From: JBLNBU01 sp050260215
Lineage (GTDB): Bacteria; Pseudomonadota; Alphaproteobacteria; Rhodospirillales; Magnetospirillaceae
Direction: 5' to 3'
Assembly (NCBI GenBank): GCA_050260215.1
Contig: JBLNBU010000281.1
Location: 1-12,742, forward strand
Length of the DNA stretch: 12,742 nt
Of this stretch, positions 1 through 6,013 are shown in pieces. The notes beneath the pieces are model-generated. The model ran no database searches, was not told the DNA's origin, and saw nothing but the letters and a program-made list of their open reading frames with translations. Made by a program: the position numbers and the translations under genes. Position 1 is the first letter of the stretch. Every line of letters begins with the position of its first letter.

Positions 1-415
1 TGACCACGTCGGCGGCCGGCAGGGCGCGCTCGCGCATGAAGTCGGGGATGCCGGGGCGGACAGAGACGCCGGGGCCCTCGTCGCCCATCACCGGGTCGCA
101 CAGGTACAGCGCGTCGGCGCGCATGCCGGCGTGCGCGGCCAGCGCCGCCGCGCCGGTGCCGGCATCGCCCAGGTATCCGGTCAGCAGGCCGTCGCAGCGG
201 TCCAGCACCCCCAGCCGCGCCAGGCCGTCGACCAGGGCGGCGACATCCTCGGCGCGGGCCACGGTGCCGGCGAACCCGCCATGGCCCGGGTGGTTGGAGA
301 ACTGCACGGTGTCGACCGGCCAGACCTCGAATCCCAGCCGCTGCAGCGGCAACACCGCCGCCCGGTTGCCGACATGCCCATAGGCGACGGCGGATGAGAG
401 CGAAAGAATCTGCAT
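1..415 (-). CDS. pdxY: Pyridoxal kinase PdxY, N-terminal 138 residues (partial at window edge)
   Basis: ATP-dependent kinase of the B6 salvage pathway, phosphorylating pyridoxal to pyridoxal 5'-phosphate in the cytoplasm. The visible N-terminal half begins MQILSLSSAVAYGHVGN and has the family landmarks: Ser at residue 8 and YGHVGN (12-17) of the vitamin-binding side, TVQFSNHPGHG (36-46), TGYLG (79-83) and CDPVMGDEG (106-114). These match the PdxY branch of the ribokinase-like pyridoxal kinases, usually about 280-290 residues, so roughly half is missing beyond base 1. The ATG at 415 is where the family normally starts. Only a short AGGA lies 3 bases upstream, and the best promoter candidate (425-453) would give almost no 5' leader. 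It is divergent from mcl2, with 107 bp between them. No metabolic link to the neighbour is evident. Confidence 0.93.
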   Translation of the reverse strand, partial: MQILSLSSAVAYGHVGNRAAVLPLQRLGFEVWPVDTVQFSNHPGHGGFAGTVARAEDVAALVDGLARLGVLDRCDGLLTGYLGDAGTGAAALAAHAGMRADALYLCDPVMGDEGPGVSVRPGIPDFMRERALPAADVV

Positions 416-424
416 GTTCCTAGG

Positions 425-453
425 GATATAGACGACGGAATGTTGCGCCGCAA
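425..453 (-). promoter_or_regulatory. Candidate pdxY promoter (TTGCGG-N17-TATATC)
   Basis: On the minus strand, TTGCGG (448-453) is separated by 17 bases from TATATC (425-430). Read one base earlier, the -10 is a perfect CTATAT of the alphaproteobacterial consensus. Transcription would start near 418, only about 3-4 bases before the ATG. Assigned by eye from hexamers and spacing. Confidence 0.45.
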
Positions 454-454
454 C
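442..454. promoter_or_regulatory. 13 bp palindrome between divergent promoters (candidate operator)
   Basis: GTTGCG-C-CGCAAC is a perfect 6+6 inverted repeat with one central base. It overlaps the candidate pdxY -35 (448-453) and abuts the candidate mcl2 -35 (455-460), a position suited to a regulator that controls both directions. A second self-complementary octamer, GCAATTGC, lies at 496-503 just upstream of the mcl2 ribosome binding site. No regulator can be assigned from the sequence. Confidence 0.35.
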
Positions 455-483
455 TTGCCTTTCCCACCCGACCGGGTTAGTCT
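455..483 (+). promoter_or_regulatory. Candidate mcl2-mch promoter (weak -10)
   Basis: TTGCCT (455-460, or CTTGCC at 454-459) is followed after 17 bases by TAGTCT (478-483). The -35 is good, particularly in the CTTGAC form used by alphaproteobacteria, but the -10 is weak, which would suit an activator-dependent promoter. Transcription would start near 490, leaving about 33 bases of leader before the ATG. Confidence 0.3.
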
Positions 484-522
484 CGGCCCCTCTTCGCAAT
501 TGCACAATGGGAGGCTTCCGCC

Positions 523-1404
523 ATGGCGTCCACTGCCCGGCCCCGCCGCAGCGTCCTTTATATGCCGGGTTCCAACGCCCGCGCGCTGGAAAAGGCCCGC
601 ACCCTGGCCGCCGACGGCCTGATCCTGGACCTCGAGGACGCCGTCGCCCCCGACGCCAAGGAAGAGGCCCGCCGCCAGGTGGTCGAGGCGATCAAGGCCG
701 GCGGCTATGGCCGGCGCGAGCTGCTGGTGCGCGTCAACGGCCTGGGCACCCCGTGGGGCCAGGCGGACGTGGCCGCCGCGGCGACCTGCGGCGCCGACGG
801 CATCCTGATCCCCAAGGTTGAAAGCGCCGACATGGTGCGCCAGGTCGAATCGATCATGGTCGCCGCCGGCGCCCCGGCCGACATGGCCATCTGGTGCATG
901 ATGGAGACCCCGCGCGGCATCCTGAAGGCCGAGGAGATCGCCCAGGCCAGCCCGCGGCTGGGCGGCTTCGTCATGGGCACCTCGGACCTGGCCAAGGACC
1001 TGCACTGCCTGCACACCCCCGAGCGCCTGCCCATGATCACCGCGCTGGGCCTGTGCCTGCTGGCGGCGCGCGCCTATGGGCTGGCGATCGTCGACGGCGT
1101 CTACCTCAACCTCGAGGACGCCGAGGGCTTCGAGGCGTCGTGCCGCCAGGGCCTGGAACTGGGCTTCGACGGCAAGACCCTGATCCACCCCAAGACCATC
1201 GACGCCGCCAACCGGGTCTTCGCGCCGTCCGAGGCCGAGATCGCCTGGAGCCGCAAGATCATCGCCGCCCACGCCGAGGCCAGCGCCGCCGGCAAGGGCG
1301 TCGTGGTGGTCGACGGCCGCCTGGTCGAGAACCTGCACGTCGACAACGCCCGCCGGGTGGTGGCGCTGGCCGAGCAGATCGCCGAGATGGGGGCGAACGG
1401 CTGA
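523..1404 (+). CDS. mcl2: (3S)-malyl-CoA thioesterase / malyl-CoA lyase family (HpcH/HpaI-CitE fold)
   Basis: A 293-residue member of the CitE-like CoA ester lyase family. Visible motifs: RSVLYMPGSNARALEKA (9-25), LDLEDAV (35-41), Arg70 in RVNG for substrate contact, IPKVE (96-100), the metal ligands Glu128 in MMETP and Asp155 in GTSDLAKD, and the C-terminal GKTLIHP (217-223) and VVDGRLVENLH (262-272). Length and wording resemble Mcl2-type malyl-CoA thioesterases, which hydrolyse (3S)-malyl-CoA to malate in the ethylmalonyl-CoA pathway, more than the longer Mcl1 lyase. The adjacent mesaconyl-CoA hydratase supports that pathway. A reversible beta-methylmalyl-CoA/malyl-CoA lyase cannot be excluded by eye. 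The start is set by GGGAGG (509-514), 8 bases upstream. A promoter candidate lies at 455-483. Confidence 0.85.
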   Translation: MASTARPRRSVLYMPGSNARALEKARTLAADGLILDLEDAVAPDAKEEARRQVVEAIKAGGYGRRELLVRVNGLGTPWGQADVAAAATCGADGILIPKVESADMVRQVESIMVAAGAPADMAIWCMMETPRGILKAEEIAQASPRLGGFVMGTSDLAKDLHCLHTPERLPMITALGLCLLAARAYGLAIVDGVYLNLEDAEGFEASCRQGLELGFDGKTLIHPKTIDAANRVFAPSEAEIAWSRKIIAAHAEASAAGKGVVVVDGRLVENLHVDNARRVVALAEQIAEMGANG

Positions 1405-1410
1405 CTTGTC

Positions 1411-1470
1411 CGTCATGGCCGGGCGTGCCCCGGCCATCCATGGATCCCCGGGCCAAGCCCGGGGGTGACG
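1411..1470 (+). repeat. Dispersed palindromic repeat, long form, copy 1 (between mcl2 and mch)
   Basis: A 60 bp element bounded by CGTCA and its complement TGACG. Inside are two hairpins: ATGGCCGGG (1415-1423) with CCCGGCCAT (1429-1437), loop CGTGC; and CCCCGGGC (1446-1453) with GCCCGGGG (1457-1464), loop CAA. It is 57/60 identical to the copy at 3555-3614. It fills most of the 91 bp gap inside the mcl2-mch unit and would be transcribed as a structured spacer. Confidence 0.85.
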
Positions 1471-1495
1471 GTTTCATACAATACAGGGACGTCCG

Positions 1496-2554
1496 ATGAC
1501 CAAGACCAACGCCGGCAACTTCTTCGAGGATTTCCAGCTGGGCCAGGAGATCCGCCACGCCACCCCGCGCACGGTGACCAGCGGCGACGTGGCCCTTTAC
1601 ACCGCGCTTTACGGCAACCGCTTCGCGCTGGCTTCCAGCGACGAGTTCGCTCGGGCGCTGGGTCTGCCGCAGGCCCCCGTCGACGACCTGGCCGCCTTCC
1701 ACGTGGCGTTCGGCAAGACGGTGCCGGACGTGTCGCTGAACGCGGTGGCCAACCTGGGCTATGCCGGCGGGCGCTTCGGCGCCCCGGTCTATGCCGGCGA
1801 CACCATCGCCACGGTGTCGAAGGTGATCGGGCTCAAGGAGAACTCCAACCGCCAGACCGGCGTGGTCTATGTGCGCTCGACCGGCACCAACCAGCGGGGC
1901 GAGATGGTGGTCGACTACGTGCGCTGGGTGATGGTCCGGAAGCGCGACGCGCAAGCGCCCGCTCCGGCCGAGACGGTTCCCGAGCTGCCGGCCGCGGTGG
2001 CCGCCGCCGACATCGTGGTGCCGGCCGGGCTGGACATGGCGCGCTTCGACACGGTGCTGGCCGGCAGCCCGCACCTGTGGGACGACTACCAGGCGGGTGA
2101 GCGCATCGACCACGTGGACGGCATGACCATCGAGGAAGCCGAGCACATGATGGCGACCCGGTTGTGGCAGAACACCGCCAAGGTCCACTTCAACCAGCAC
2201 ACCGAGGGCCAGGGGCGCTTCGGCCGCCGGCTGATCTATGGCGGCCACATCATCTCGCTGGCGCGCGCCCTGTCGTTCAACGGCCTGGCCAACGCGGTCA
2301 AGCTGGTGGCCATCAACGGCGGCCGCCACACCAACCCGACCTTTGCCGGCGACACCATCTATGCCTGGTCGGAGGTGCTCGACCGCTTCGAGATCCCCGG
2401 CCGCAAGGACCTGGGCGCGCTCCGGCTGCGGCTGGTGGCGCTGAAGAACCGCGCCGCCGCCGACTTCCCGCTGAAGGCGGAAAACGGCAAGGACTACGAC
2501 CCGTCGGTGGTGCTGGACTTCGACTACACGGTGCTGATGCCGCGGCGGGGGTAG
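1496..2554 (+). CDS. mch: Mesaconyl-CoA hydratase (MaoC-like double hot-dog)
   Basis: A 352-residue MaoC-family hydratase. In the ethylmalonyl-CoA pathway it interconverts mesaconyl-C1-CoA and beta-methylmalyl-CoA, which a malyl-CoA lyase then splits to glyoxylate and propionyl-CoA. Two hot-dog halves are visible: about 10-150, with LGYAGGRFGAPVYAGDTI (87-104), and about 195-345, with VHFNQHTEG (230-238), LIYGGHIISLARALSFNG (246-263) and the parallel TFAGDTIYAWSEV (282-294). Asn233 and His235 occupy the place of the hydratase catalytic D-x-N-P-x-H signature. A Pro/Ala-rich linker (about 152-180) joins the halves. Length fits characterised Mch enzymes (about 340-350). The ATG at 1496 follows AGGGAC (1485-1490). 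It lies 91 bp after mcl2 on the same strand, with palindromic repeat copy 1 in the gap, and is probably cotranscribed. A generic MaoC dehydratase is the main alternative. Confidence 0.87.
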   Translation: MTKTNAGNFFEDFQLGQEIRHATPRTVTSGDVALYTALYGNRFALASSDEFARALGLPQAPVDDLAAFHVAFGKTVPDVSLNAVANLGYAGGRFGAPVYAGDTIATVSKVIGLKENSNRQTGVVYVRSTGTNQRGEMVVDYVRWVMVRKRDAQAPAPAETVPELPAAVAAADIVVPAGLDMARFDTVLAGSPHLWDDYQAGERIDHVDGMTIEEAEHMMATRLWQNTAKVHFNQHTEGQGRFGRRLIYGGHIISLARALSFNGLANAVKLVAINGGRHTNPTFAGDTIYAWSEVLDRFEIPGRKDLGALRLRLVALKNRAAADFPLKAENGKDYDPSVVLDFDYTVLMPRRG

Positions 2555-2573
2555 CGGCGAGATCCTATCCCTT

Positions 2574-2607
2574 CGTCACCCCCGGGCTTGACCCGGGGGC
2601 CATGACG
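2574..2607 (-). repeat. Dispersed palindromic repeat, short form, copy 2 (between convergent genes)
   Basis: A 34 bp element: CGTCA (2574-2578), CCCCCGGG (2579-2586), a 5-base loop, CCCGGGGG (2592-2599), then TGACG (2603-2607). Reverse-complemented, it equals the 3555-3614 copy with 26 internal bases removed, i.e. without the first hairpin. It sits 19 bp after the mch stop and 14 bp before the stop of the oppositely oriented DUF2189 gene, so it may also serve as a structured 3' end for both; no U-run follows it. Confidence 0.85.
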
Positions 2608-2621
2608 GAGGATCAGAGACC

Positions 2622-3428
2622 TTACTCCCCCACCAGGTCCCGATAGGCATGCCAGCTGGCGTGCGCTGCCACCGGCAGGGTCACGGCAAGGCCGATGAAC
2701 AGGGCGGCCATGCCGAGAAAGCCCAGGGCGGCCAGGGTGGCGGCCCAGCCGATCATGTTCAGGCGGTTGAGCCACACCGCCTGCAGGCTGGTGCGCATGG
2801 CGTCGAGCACGGTGACGTCGCGGTCCAGCAGCATGGGCATGGTCGCCACCGACAGGGCAAAGGCCAGCGCCGCCAGTACGCCGCCCACCAGGGTGCCGAT
2901 GGCGATGAACGGCACGCCTTGGCCGGACAGCACCACGCTGCCCAGGAAATGCCCCAGCTCCGGGGGCTTGCCGCCCCAGAAGGCGGCGAACAGCAGCATG
3001 GCCAGCTCGAACCAGGCGCAGAAGAACAGCATCAGCACCAGGCCGAAATCGGCGATCTGCTCGCCGTTGCGGCGGACGGCGGCCAGGGCGGCGGCCAGGG
3101 TGACCGGCTCGCCCCGCTCGCGCCGGCGGCTGACCTCGTAGAGGCCGACCGCGGCCAGCGGCGCCACCAGCATGAAGCCGGCGGCCAGCGGCAGGATCAC
3201 CGAGCCCATGCCCAGCTGCACCAGGCCGAAGGTCAGCAGCCAGCCGACCACGGCGAAGACGGCGCCATAGCTCAGCCCGATGCCGGGATGGGCCATCAGG
3301 TCGGCCCAGCCGCGGGCCAGCCAGGCAGCGGACTGCTCGGCCGAGATGCGCCGCGCCCGGGCTTGGGACGGGGCGGCAACGGCGAAGGGCGGGGAAGACA
3401 GGTCGGCAGAGGCGGGTCGGCGAGGCAT
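2622..3428 (-). CDS. DUF2189 family integral membrane protein
   Basis: A 268-residue multi-pass inner-membrane protein of the DUF2189 family; function unknown. After a basic, Pro/Ala-rich cytoplasmic N-terminus (1-47) come hydrophobic segments at about 53-70, 76-98, 127-150, 172-199 and 226-254. Family-like motifs are ADLMAHPGIGLSYGAVFAVVG (42-62), ALSVATMPMLLDRD (191-204), the amphipathic AMRTSLQAVWLNRLNMIGW (210-228) and the ending HASWHAYRDLV. The ATG at 3428 is chosen over upstream in-frame starts because AGGAGGG lies 6-12 bases before it and upstream codons run into the repeat at 3555-3614. A promoter candidate with a nearby dyad lies at 3437-3505. The zeta-like gene is the next gene upstream on the same strand, about 190 bp away with a repeat between, so the two are probably transcribed separately. 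Confidence 0.88.
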   Translation of the reverse strand: MPRRPASADLSSPPFAVAAPSQARARRISAEQSAAWLARGWADLMAHPGIGLSYGAVFAVVGWLLTFGLVQLGMGSVILPLAAGFMLVAPLAAVGLYEVSRRRERGEPVTLAAALAAVRRNGEQIADFGLVLMLFFCAWFELAMLLFAAFWGGKPPELGHFLGSVVLSGQGVPFIAIGTLVGGVLAALAFALSVATMPMLLDRDVTVLDAMRTSLQAVWLNRLNMIGWAATLAALGFLGMAALFIGLAVTLPVAAHASWHAYRDLVGE

Positions 3429-3436
3429 GGGCGCCC

Positions 3437-3457
3437 TCCTGGCACTTGCGACTGCGA
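3437..3457. promoter_or_regulatory. Inverted repeat TGCGAC-N9-GTCGCA upstream of DUF2189 gene
   Basis: TGCGAC (3437-3442) and GTCGCA (3452-3457) form a perfect 6+6 dyad around 9 bases. It falls between the candidate -10 (3476-3481) and the ribosome binding site, about where a repressor or a 5' UTR hairpin would act. No regulator is identifiable. Confidence 0.3.
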
Positions 3458-3475
3458 TCAGGTCGCATTTGCAGG

Positions 3476-3505
3476 ATGATACCGCAAACGGCCCCGGTGG
3501 TGCAA
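3476..3505 (-). promoter_or_regulatory. Candidate promoter of DUF2189 gene (TTGCAC-N18-TATCAT)
   Basis: On the minus strand TTGCAC (3500-3505) is followed after 18 bases by TATCAT (3476-3481). Each hexamer matches four or more consensus positions. Transcription would start near 3469, giving about 40 bases of leader that contain the 3437-3457 dyad and the AGGAGGG ribosome binding site. Confidence 0.45.
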
Positions 3506-3554
3506 CGGGACGGCTGGGAGGGGACCGATGGTGAAGGGGGCGCTCTCTGTTCAT

Positions 3555-3614
3555 CGTCATGGCCGGGCGTGACCCGGCCATCCATGGTTCCCCGGGTCAA
3601 GCCCGGGGGTGACG
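3555..3614 (+). repeat. Dispersed palindromic repeat, long form, copy 3
   Basis: A 60 bp element with the same two-hairpin plan as 1411-1470: CGTCA/TGACG ends, a GGCCGGG-type first hairpin and a CCCCGGG/CCCGGGG second hairpin. It differs from copy 1 at 3 of 60 positions. It lies 6 bases beyond the stop codon of the zeta-like gene, where it would form structure in the 3' end of that mRNA. Confidence 0.85.
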
Positions 3615-3620
3615 GGAAGC

Positions 3621-3941
3621 CTATTCGCTCTTCTTCCCCCGATGCTCGGCGATCTGGCGTTTGGCTTCGTGGAGGAAATGGGCGAGCTTCTCGCGGATCT
3701 CGTGGGCCGAGACCTTGCCCTTGAGGTCGCCGGCCAGCTTGTGGACGACGTGCTCGTCGGGGGTGTTTTCGTGGGCGTGGGCCAGCTCGCGGGCATAGTC
3801 CTGGGCCGCGTGGCCGATCAGGCCCAGTAGTTCGGCCGCCCACATGCCGGCCAGCTTGTTGCGCCGGCGGGTCACCGGTTCGTCGGCCGCGGGCGGGGGC
3901 GGGACGGCATCCGTGGACTTGTGCTTGCGGTCGAACAGCAT
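3621..3941 (-). CDS. DUF1476 / ATPase inhibitor zeta-subunit-like protein
   Basis: A 106-residue protein whose middle and C-terminus carry the DUF1476 pattern: RRRNKLAGMWAAELLGLIG (25-43), DYARELAHAH (48-57), DEHVVHKLAGDL (62-73) and SAHEIREKLAHFLHEAKRQIAEH (78-100). The family includes the zeta subunit that inhibits F1-ATPase in Paracoccus and is essentially alphaproteobacterial, with members of about 105 residues. The first 24 residues (MLFDRKHKST, then Pro-rich) do not resemble the usual FDDREKAFE-type N-terminus, which carries the inhibitory part in Paracoccus zeta, so inhibitory function is uncertain and this may be a paralogue. The ATG at 3941 is preferred: GAGAGGT lies just upstream and it gives family length. 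A weak promoter candidate (CTTCCG-N18-TACCAT, 3970-3999) lies upstream; lepA diverges 171 bp away. Confidence 0.78.
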   Translation of the reverse strand: MLFDRKHKSTDAVPPPPAADEPVTRRRNKLAGMWAAELLGLIGHAAQDYARELAHAHENTPDEHVVHKLAGDLKGKVSAHEIREKLAHFLHEAKRQIAEHRGKKSE

Positions 3942-4053
3942 CGCACCTCTCCCGTCTTCCATTGGTTCGATGGTACTCCGGCTTTCCCGCGAGCGGAAGA
4001 ACCGACAACCGCATCTGGGGTGGGCGCGCTGGCGGGTCAACGTCCCGCTTAGG

Positions 4054-4082
4054 CTTCCCAAACGGATCCGAACGCCCTATGT
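4054..4082 (+). promoter_or_regulatory. Candidate lepA promoter (CTTCCC-N17-CTATGT)
   Basis: CTTCCC (4054-4059), 17 bases, then CTATGT (4077-4082). Against the alphaproteobacterial CTTGAC-N17-CTATAT pattern the -35 matches 4 of 6 and the -10 matches 5 of 6. Transcription would start near 4089, about 24 bases before the lepA ATG. Confidence 0.38.
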
Positions 4083-4112
4083 TCCGGCAGGATTTTTCCC
4101 GACCGGACGCAC

Positions 4113-5915
4113 ATGAGCAAGCTCGACCACATCCGCAACTTCGCCATCATCGCCCATATCGACCACGGCAAGTCGACCCTGGCCGACCGGCTGATCCAGC
4201 GTTGCGGCGCCATCGAGGCGCGCGAGATGCGCGACCAGATCCTGGACTCGATGGACATCGAGCGCGAGCGCGGCATCACCATCAAGGCCCAGACGGTGCG
4301 CCTGTCCTATCCGGCCAAGGACGGCCGGACCTACCAGCTGAACCTGATGGACACCCCCGGCCACGTGGACTTCGCCTACGAGGTCAGCCGCTCGCTGGCC
4401 GCCTGCGAGGGCTCGCTGCTGGTGGTCGACGCAAGCCAGGGCGTCGAGGCGCAGACGCTGGCCAACGTCTATCACGCGTTGGACGCCGGCCATGAGATCG
4501 TGCCGGTGCTCAACAAGATCGATCTGCCGGCGGCCGAGCCCGACCGGGTCAAGCAGCAGATCGAGGACGTCATCGGCCTGGACACCGCCGACGCGGTGAT
4601 GATCTCGGCCAAGACCGGCATCGGCATCGACGACGTGCTGGAAGCCCTGGTCCAACGCCTGCCCTCGCCGGAAGGCGAGGTGGCGGCGCCCCTGCAGGCG
4701 CTGCTGGTGGATTCCTGGTACGACGCCTATCTGGGCGTGGTCATCCTGGTGCGCATCAAGAACGGCGTGCTCAAGCGCGGCCAGAAGATCCGCATGATGG
4801 CGACGGGGGCGGCCTACGAGGTCGACACCGTCGGCTACTTCACCCCCAAGATGATCAAGTGCGACCAGTTGGAGCCGGGCGAGATGGGCTTCATCACCGC
4901 CGGCATCAAGGCGGTGGCCGACACCAAGGTCGGCGACACCATCACCGACGACAAGAAGCCGGCCCTTGAACCCCTGGCCGGGTTCAAGCCCAGCGTGCCG
5001 GTGGTGTGGTGCGGCCTGTTCCCGGTCGACGCCGCCGACTACGAGGACCTGCGCGACAGCCTGGCCAAGCTGCGCCTCAACGACGCCAGCTTCCAGTACG
5101 AGCCCGAGACCTCTGCGGCGCTGGGCTTCGGCTTCCGCTGCGGCTTCCTGGGCCTGCTGCACCTCGAGATCATCCAGGAGCGGCTCGAGCGCGAGTTCAA
5201 CCTGGACCTGATCACCACCGCTCCGTCGGTGGTCTACCGCGTGCACCTGACCAACGGCGAGATGCAGGAGCTGCACAACCCCGCCGACATGCCCGACCAG
5301 GCCCGCATCGACCACATCGAGGAGCCGTGGATCAAGGCGACCATTATGGTGCCCGACGAATACCTGGGCGCGATCCTGAGCCTGTGCACCGAGCGGCGCG
5401 GCCAGCAGATCGACCTGACCTATGCCGGCAACCGCGCCATGGCGGTCTACAAGCTGCCCTTGAACGAGGTGGTGTTCGACTTCTACGACCGGCTCAAATC
5501 CATCAGCCGCGGCTATGCCAGCTTCGACTACGACATGGACGCCTATGCCGAAAGCGACCTGGTCAAGGTCTCGATCCTGGTCAACGCCGAGCCGGTGGAC
5601 GCGCTGGCCTTCATCGTCCACCGCGCCAACGCCGAAAGCCGAGGCCGGTCCATCTGCCAGCGCCTGAAGGACCTGATCCCGCGCCAGATGTTCCAGATCG
5701 CCATCCAGGCCGGCATCGGCGGGCGCATCGTCGCCCGCGAGACCATCTCGGCGCTGCGCAAGGACGTGCTGGCCAAGTGCTATGGCGGCGACGTCAGCCG
5801 CAAGCGCAAGCTGCTGGAGAAGCAGAAGGAAGGCAAGAAGCGCATGCGCCAGTTCGGCAAGGTCGAGATCCCGCAGTCGGCCTTCCTGGCGGCGCTCAAG
5901 ATGGGCGACGACTGA
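4113..5915 (+). CDS. lepA: Elongation factor 4 (LepA), translational GTPase
   Basis: Full-length 600-residue EF4/LepA, a ribosome-binding GTPase that acts during translation under stress and in ribosome maturation; cytoplasmic, partly membrane-associated. The GTPase signatures are complete: G1 AHIDHGKS (14-21), G2 RGITIK (53-58), G3 DTPGH (80-84), G4 NKID (134-137) and G5 SAK (165-167). Domain II follows at about 185-270, then two EF-G-like domains, including GFGFRCGFLGLLHLEI, and the LepA-specific C-terminus ending KKRMRQFGKVEIPQSAFLAALKM. Nothing is truncated. The ATG at 4113 gives the normal start (LDHIRNFAIIAHIDHGKS), but only a weak GGA-type ribosome binding site precedes it. It is apparently a single-gene unit: the upstream gene diverges and the downstream gene converges. 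Confidence 0.98.
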   Translation: MSKLDHIRNFAIIAHIDHGKSTLADRLIQRCGAIEAREMRDQILDSMDIERERGITIKAQTVRLSYPAKDGRTYQLNLMDTPGHVDFAYEVSRSLAACEGSLLVVDASQGVEAQTLANVYHALDAGHEIVPVLNKIDLPAAEPDRVKQQIEDVIGLDTADAVMISAKTGIGIDDVLEALVQRLPSPEGEVAAPLQALLVDSWYDAYLGVVILVRIKNGVLKRGQKIRMMATGAAYEVDTVGYFTPKMIKCDQLEPGEMGFITAGIKAVADTKVGDTITDDKKPALEPLAGFKPSVPVVWCGLFPVDAADYEDLRDSLAKLRLNDASFQYEPETSAALGFGFRCGFLGLLHLEIIQERLEREFNLDLITTAPSVVYRVHLTNGEMQELHNPADMPDQARIDHIEEPWIKATIMVPDEYLGAILSLCTERRGQQIDLTYAGNRAMAVYKLPLNEVVFDFYDRLKSISRGYASFDYDMDAYAESDLVKVSILVNAEPVDALAFIVHRANAESRGRSICQRLKDLIPRQMFQIAIQAGIGGRIVARETISALRKDVLAKCYGGDVSRKRKLLEKQKEGKKRMRQFGKVEIPQSAFLAALKMGDD

Positions 5916-5937
5916 GGGGCAAGGCCCACTGCTTTCC

Positions 5938-5972
5938 CCTCACCCCCGGGCCTGACCCCGGGGGCCATGACG
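5938..5972 (-). repeat. Dispersed palindromic repeat, short form, copy 4 (after lepA)
   Basis: A single hairpin, CCCCCGGG (5943-5950) with CCCGGGGG (5957-5964), flanked by TCA (5940-5942) and TGACG (5968-5972). It is the same short form as 2574-2607 but more diverged at its left end. It lies 22 bp after the lepA stop in the gap between convergent genes. Confidence 0.78.
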
Positions 5973-5980
5973 ATGGAGAT

Positions 5981-5998
5981 GCGGACGTGGACGTCCGC
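5981..5998. repeat. Perfect hairpin GCGGACGT-GG-ACGTCCGC beside repeat copy 4
   Basis: An 8 bp perfect inverted repeat with a 2-base centre, 8 bases beyond repeat copy 4 and 16 bases before the stop codon of the convergent 85-residue gene. It resembles a second dispersed-repeat module rather than a terminator, because no T-run follows on either strand. Only one copy is present in this window. Confidence 0.55.
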
Positions 5999-6013
5999 GC
6001 TCCGGGTCCATGG

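Noticed and set aside
2555..2621. Repeat copy 2 as an intrinsic terminator of mch
   Set aside because: The stem is strong but no T-run follows on either strand, and the same sequence occurs inside an operon; better treated as a dispersed repeat.
2524..4014. Open frame of 496 codons on the minus strand across the DUF2189 and zeta-like genes
   Set aside because: It is Arg/Pro/Gly-rich, runs through two real genes in another frame and through two palindromic repeats.
4077..5621. Open frame of 514 codons on the minus strand opposite lepA
   Set aside because: Its Val/Asp/His/Gln/Gly-rich composition is the usual reverse-strand shadow of GC-rich coding sequence, and lepA is certain on the plus strand.
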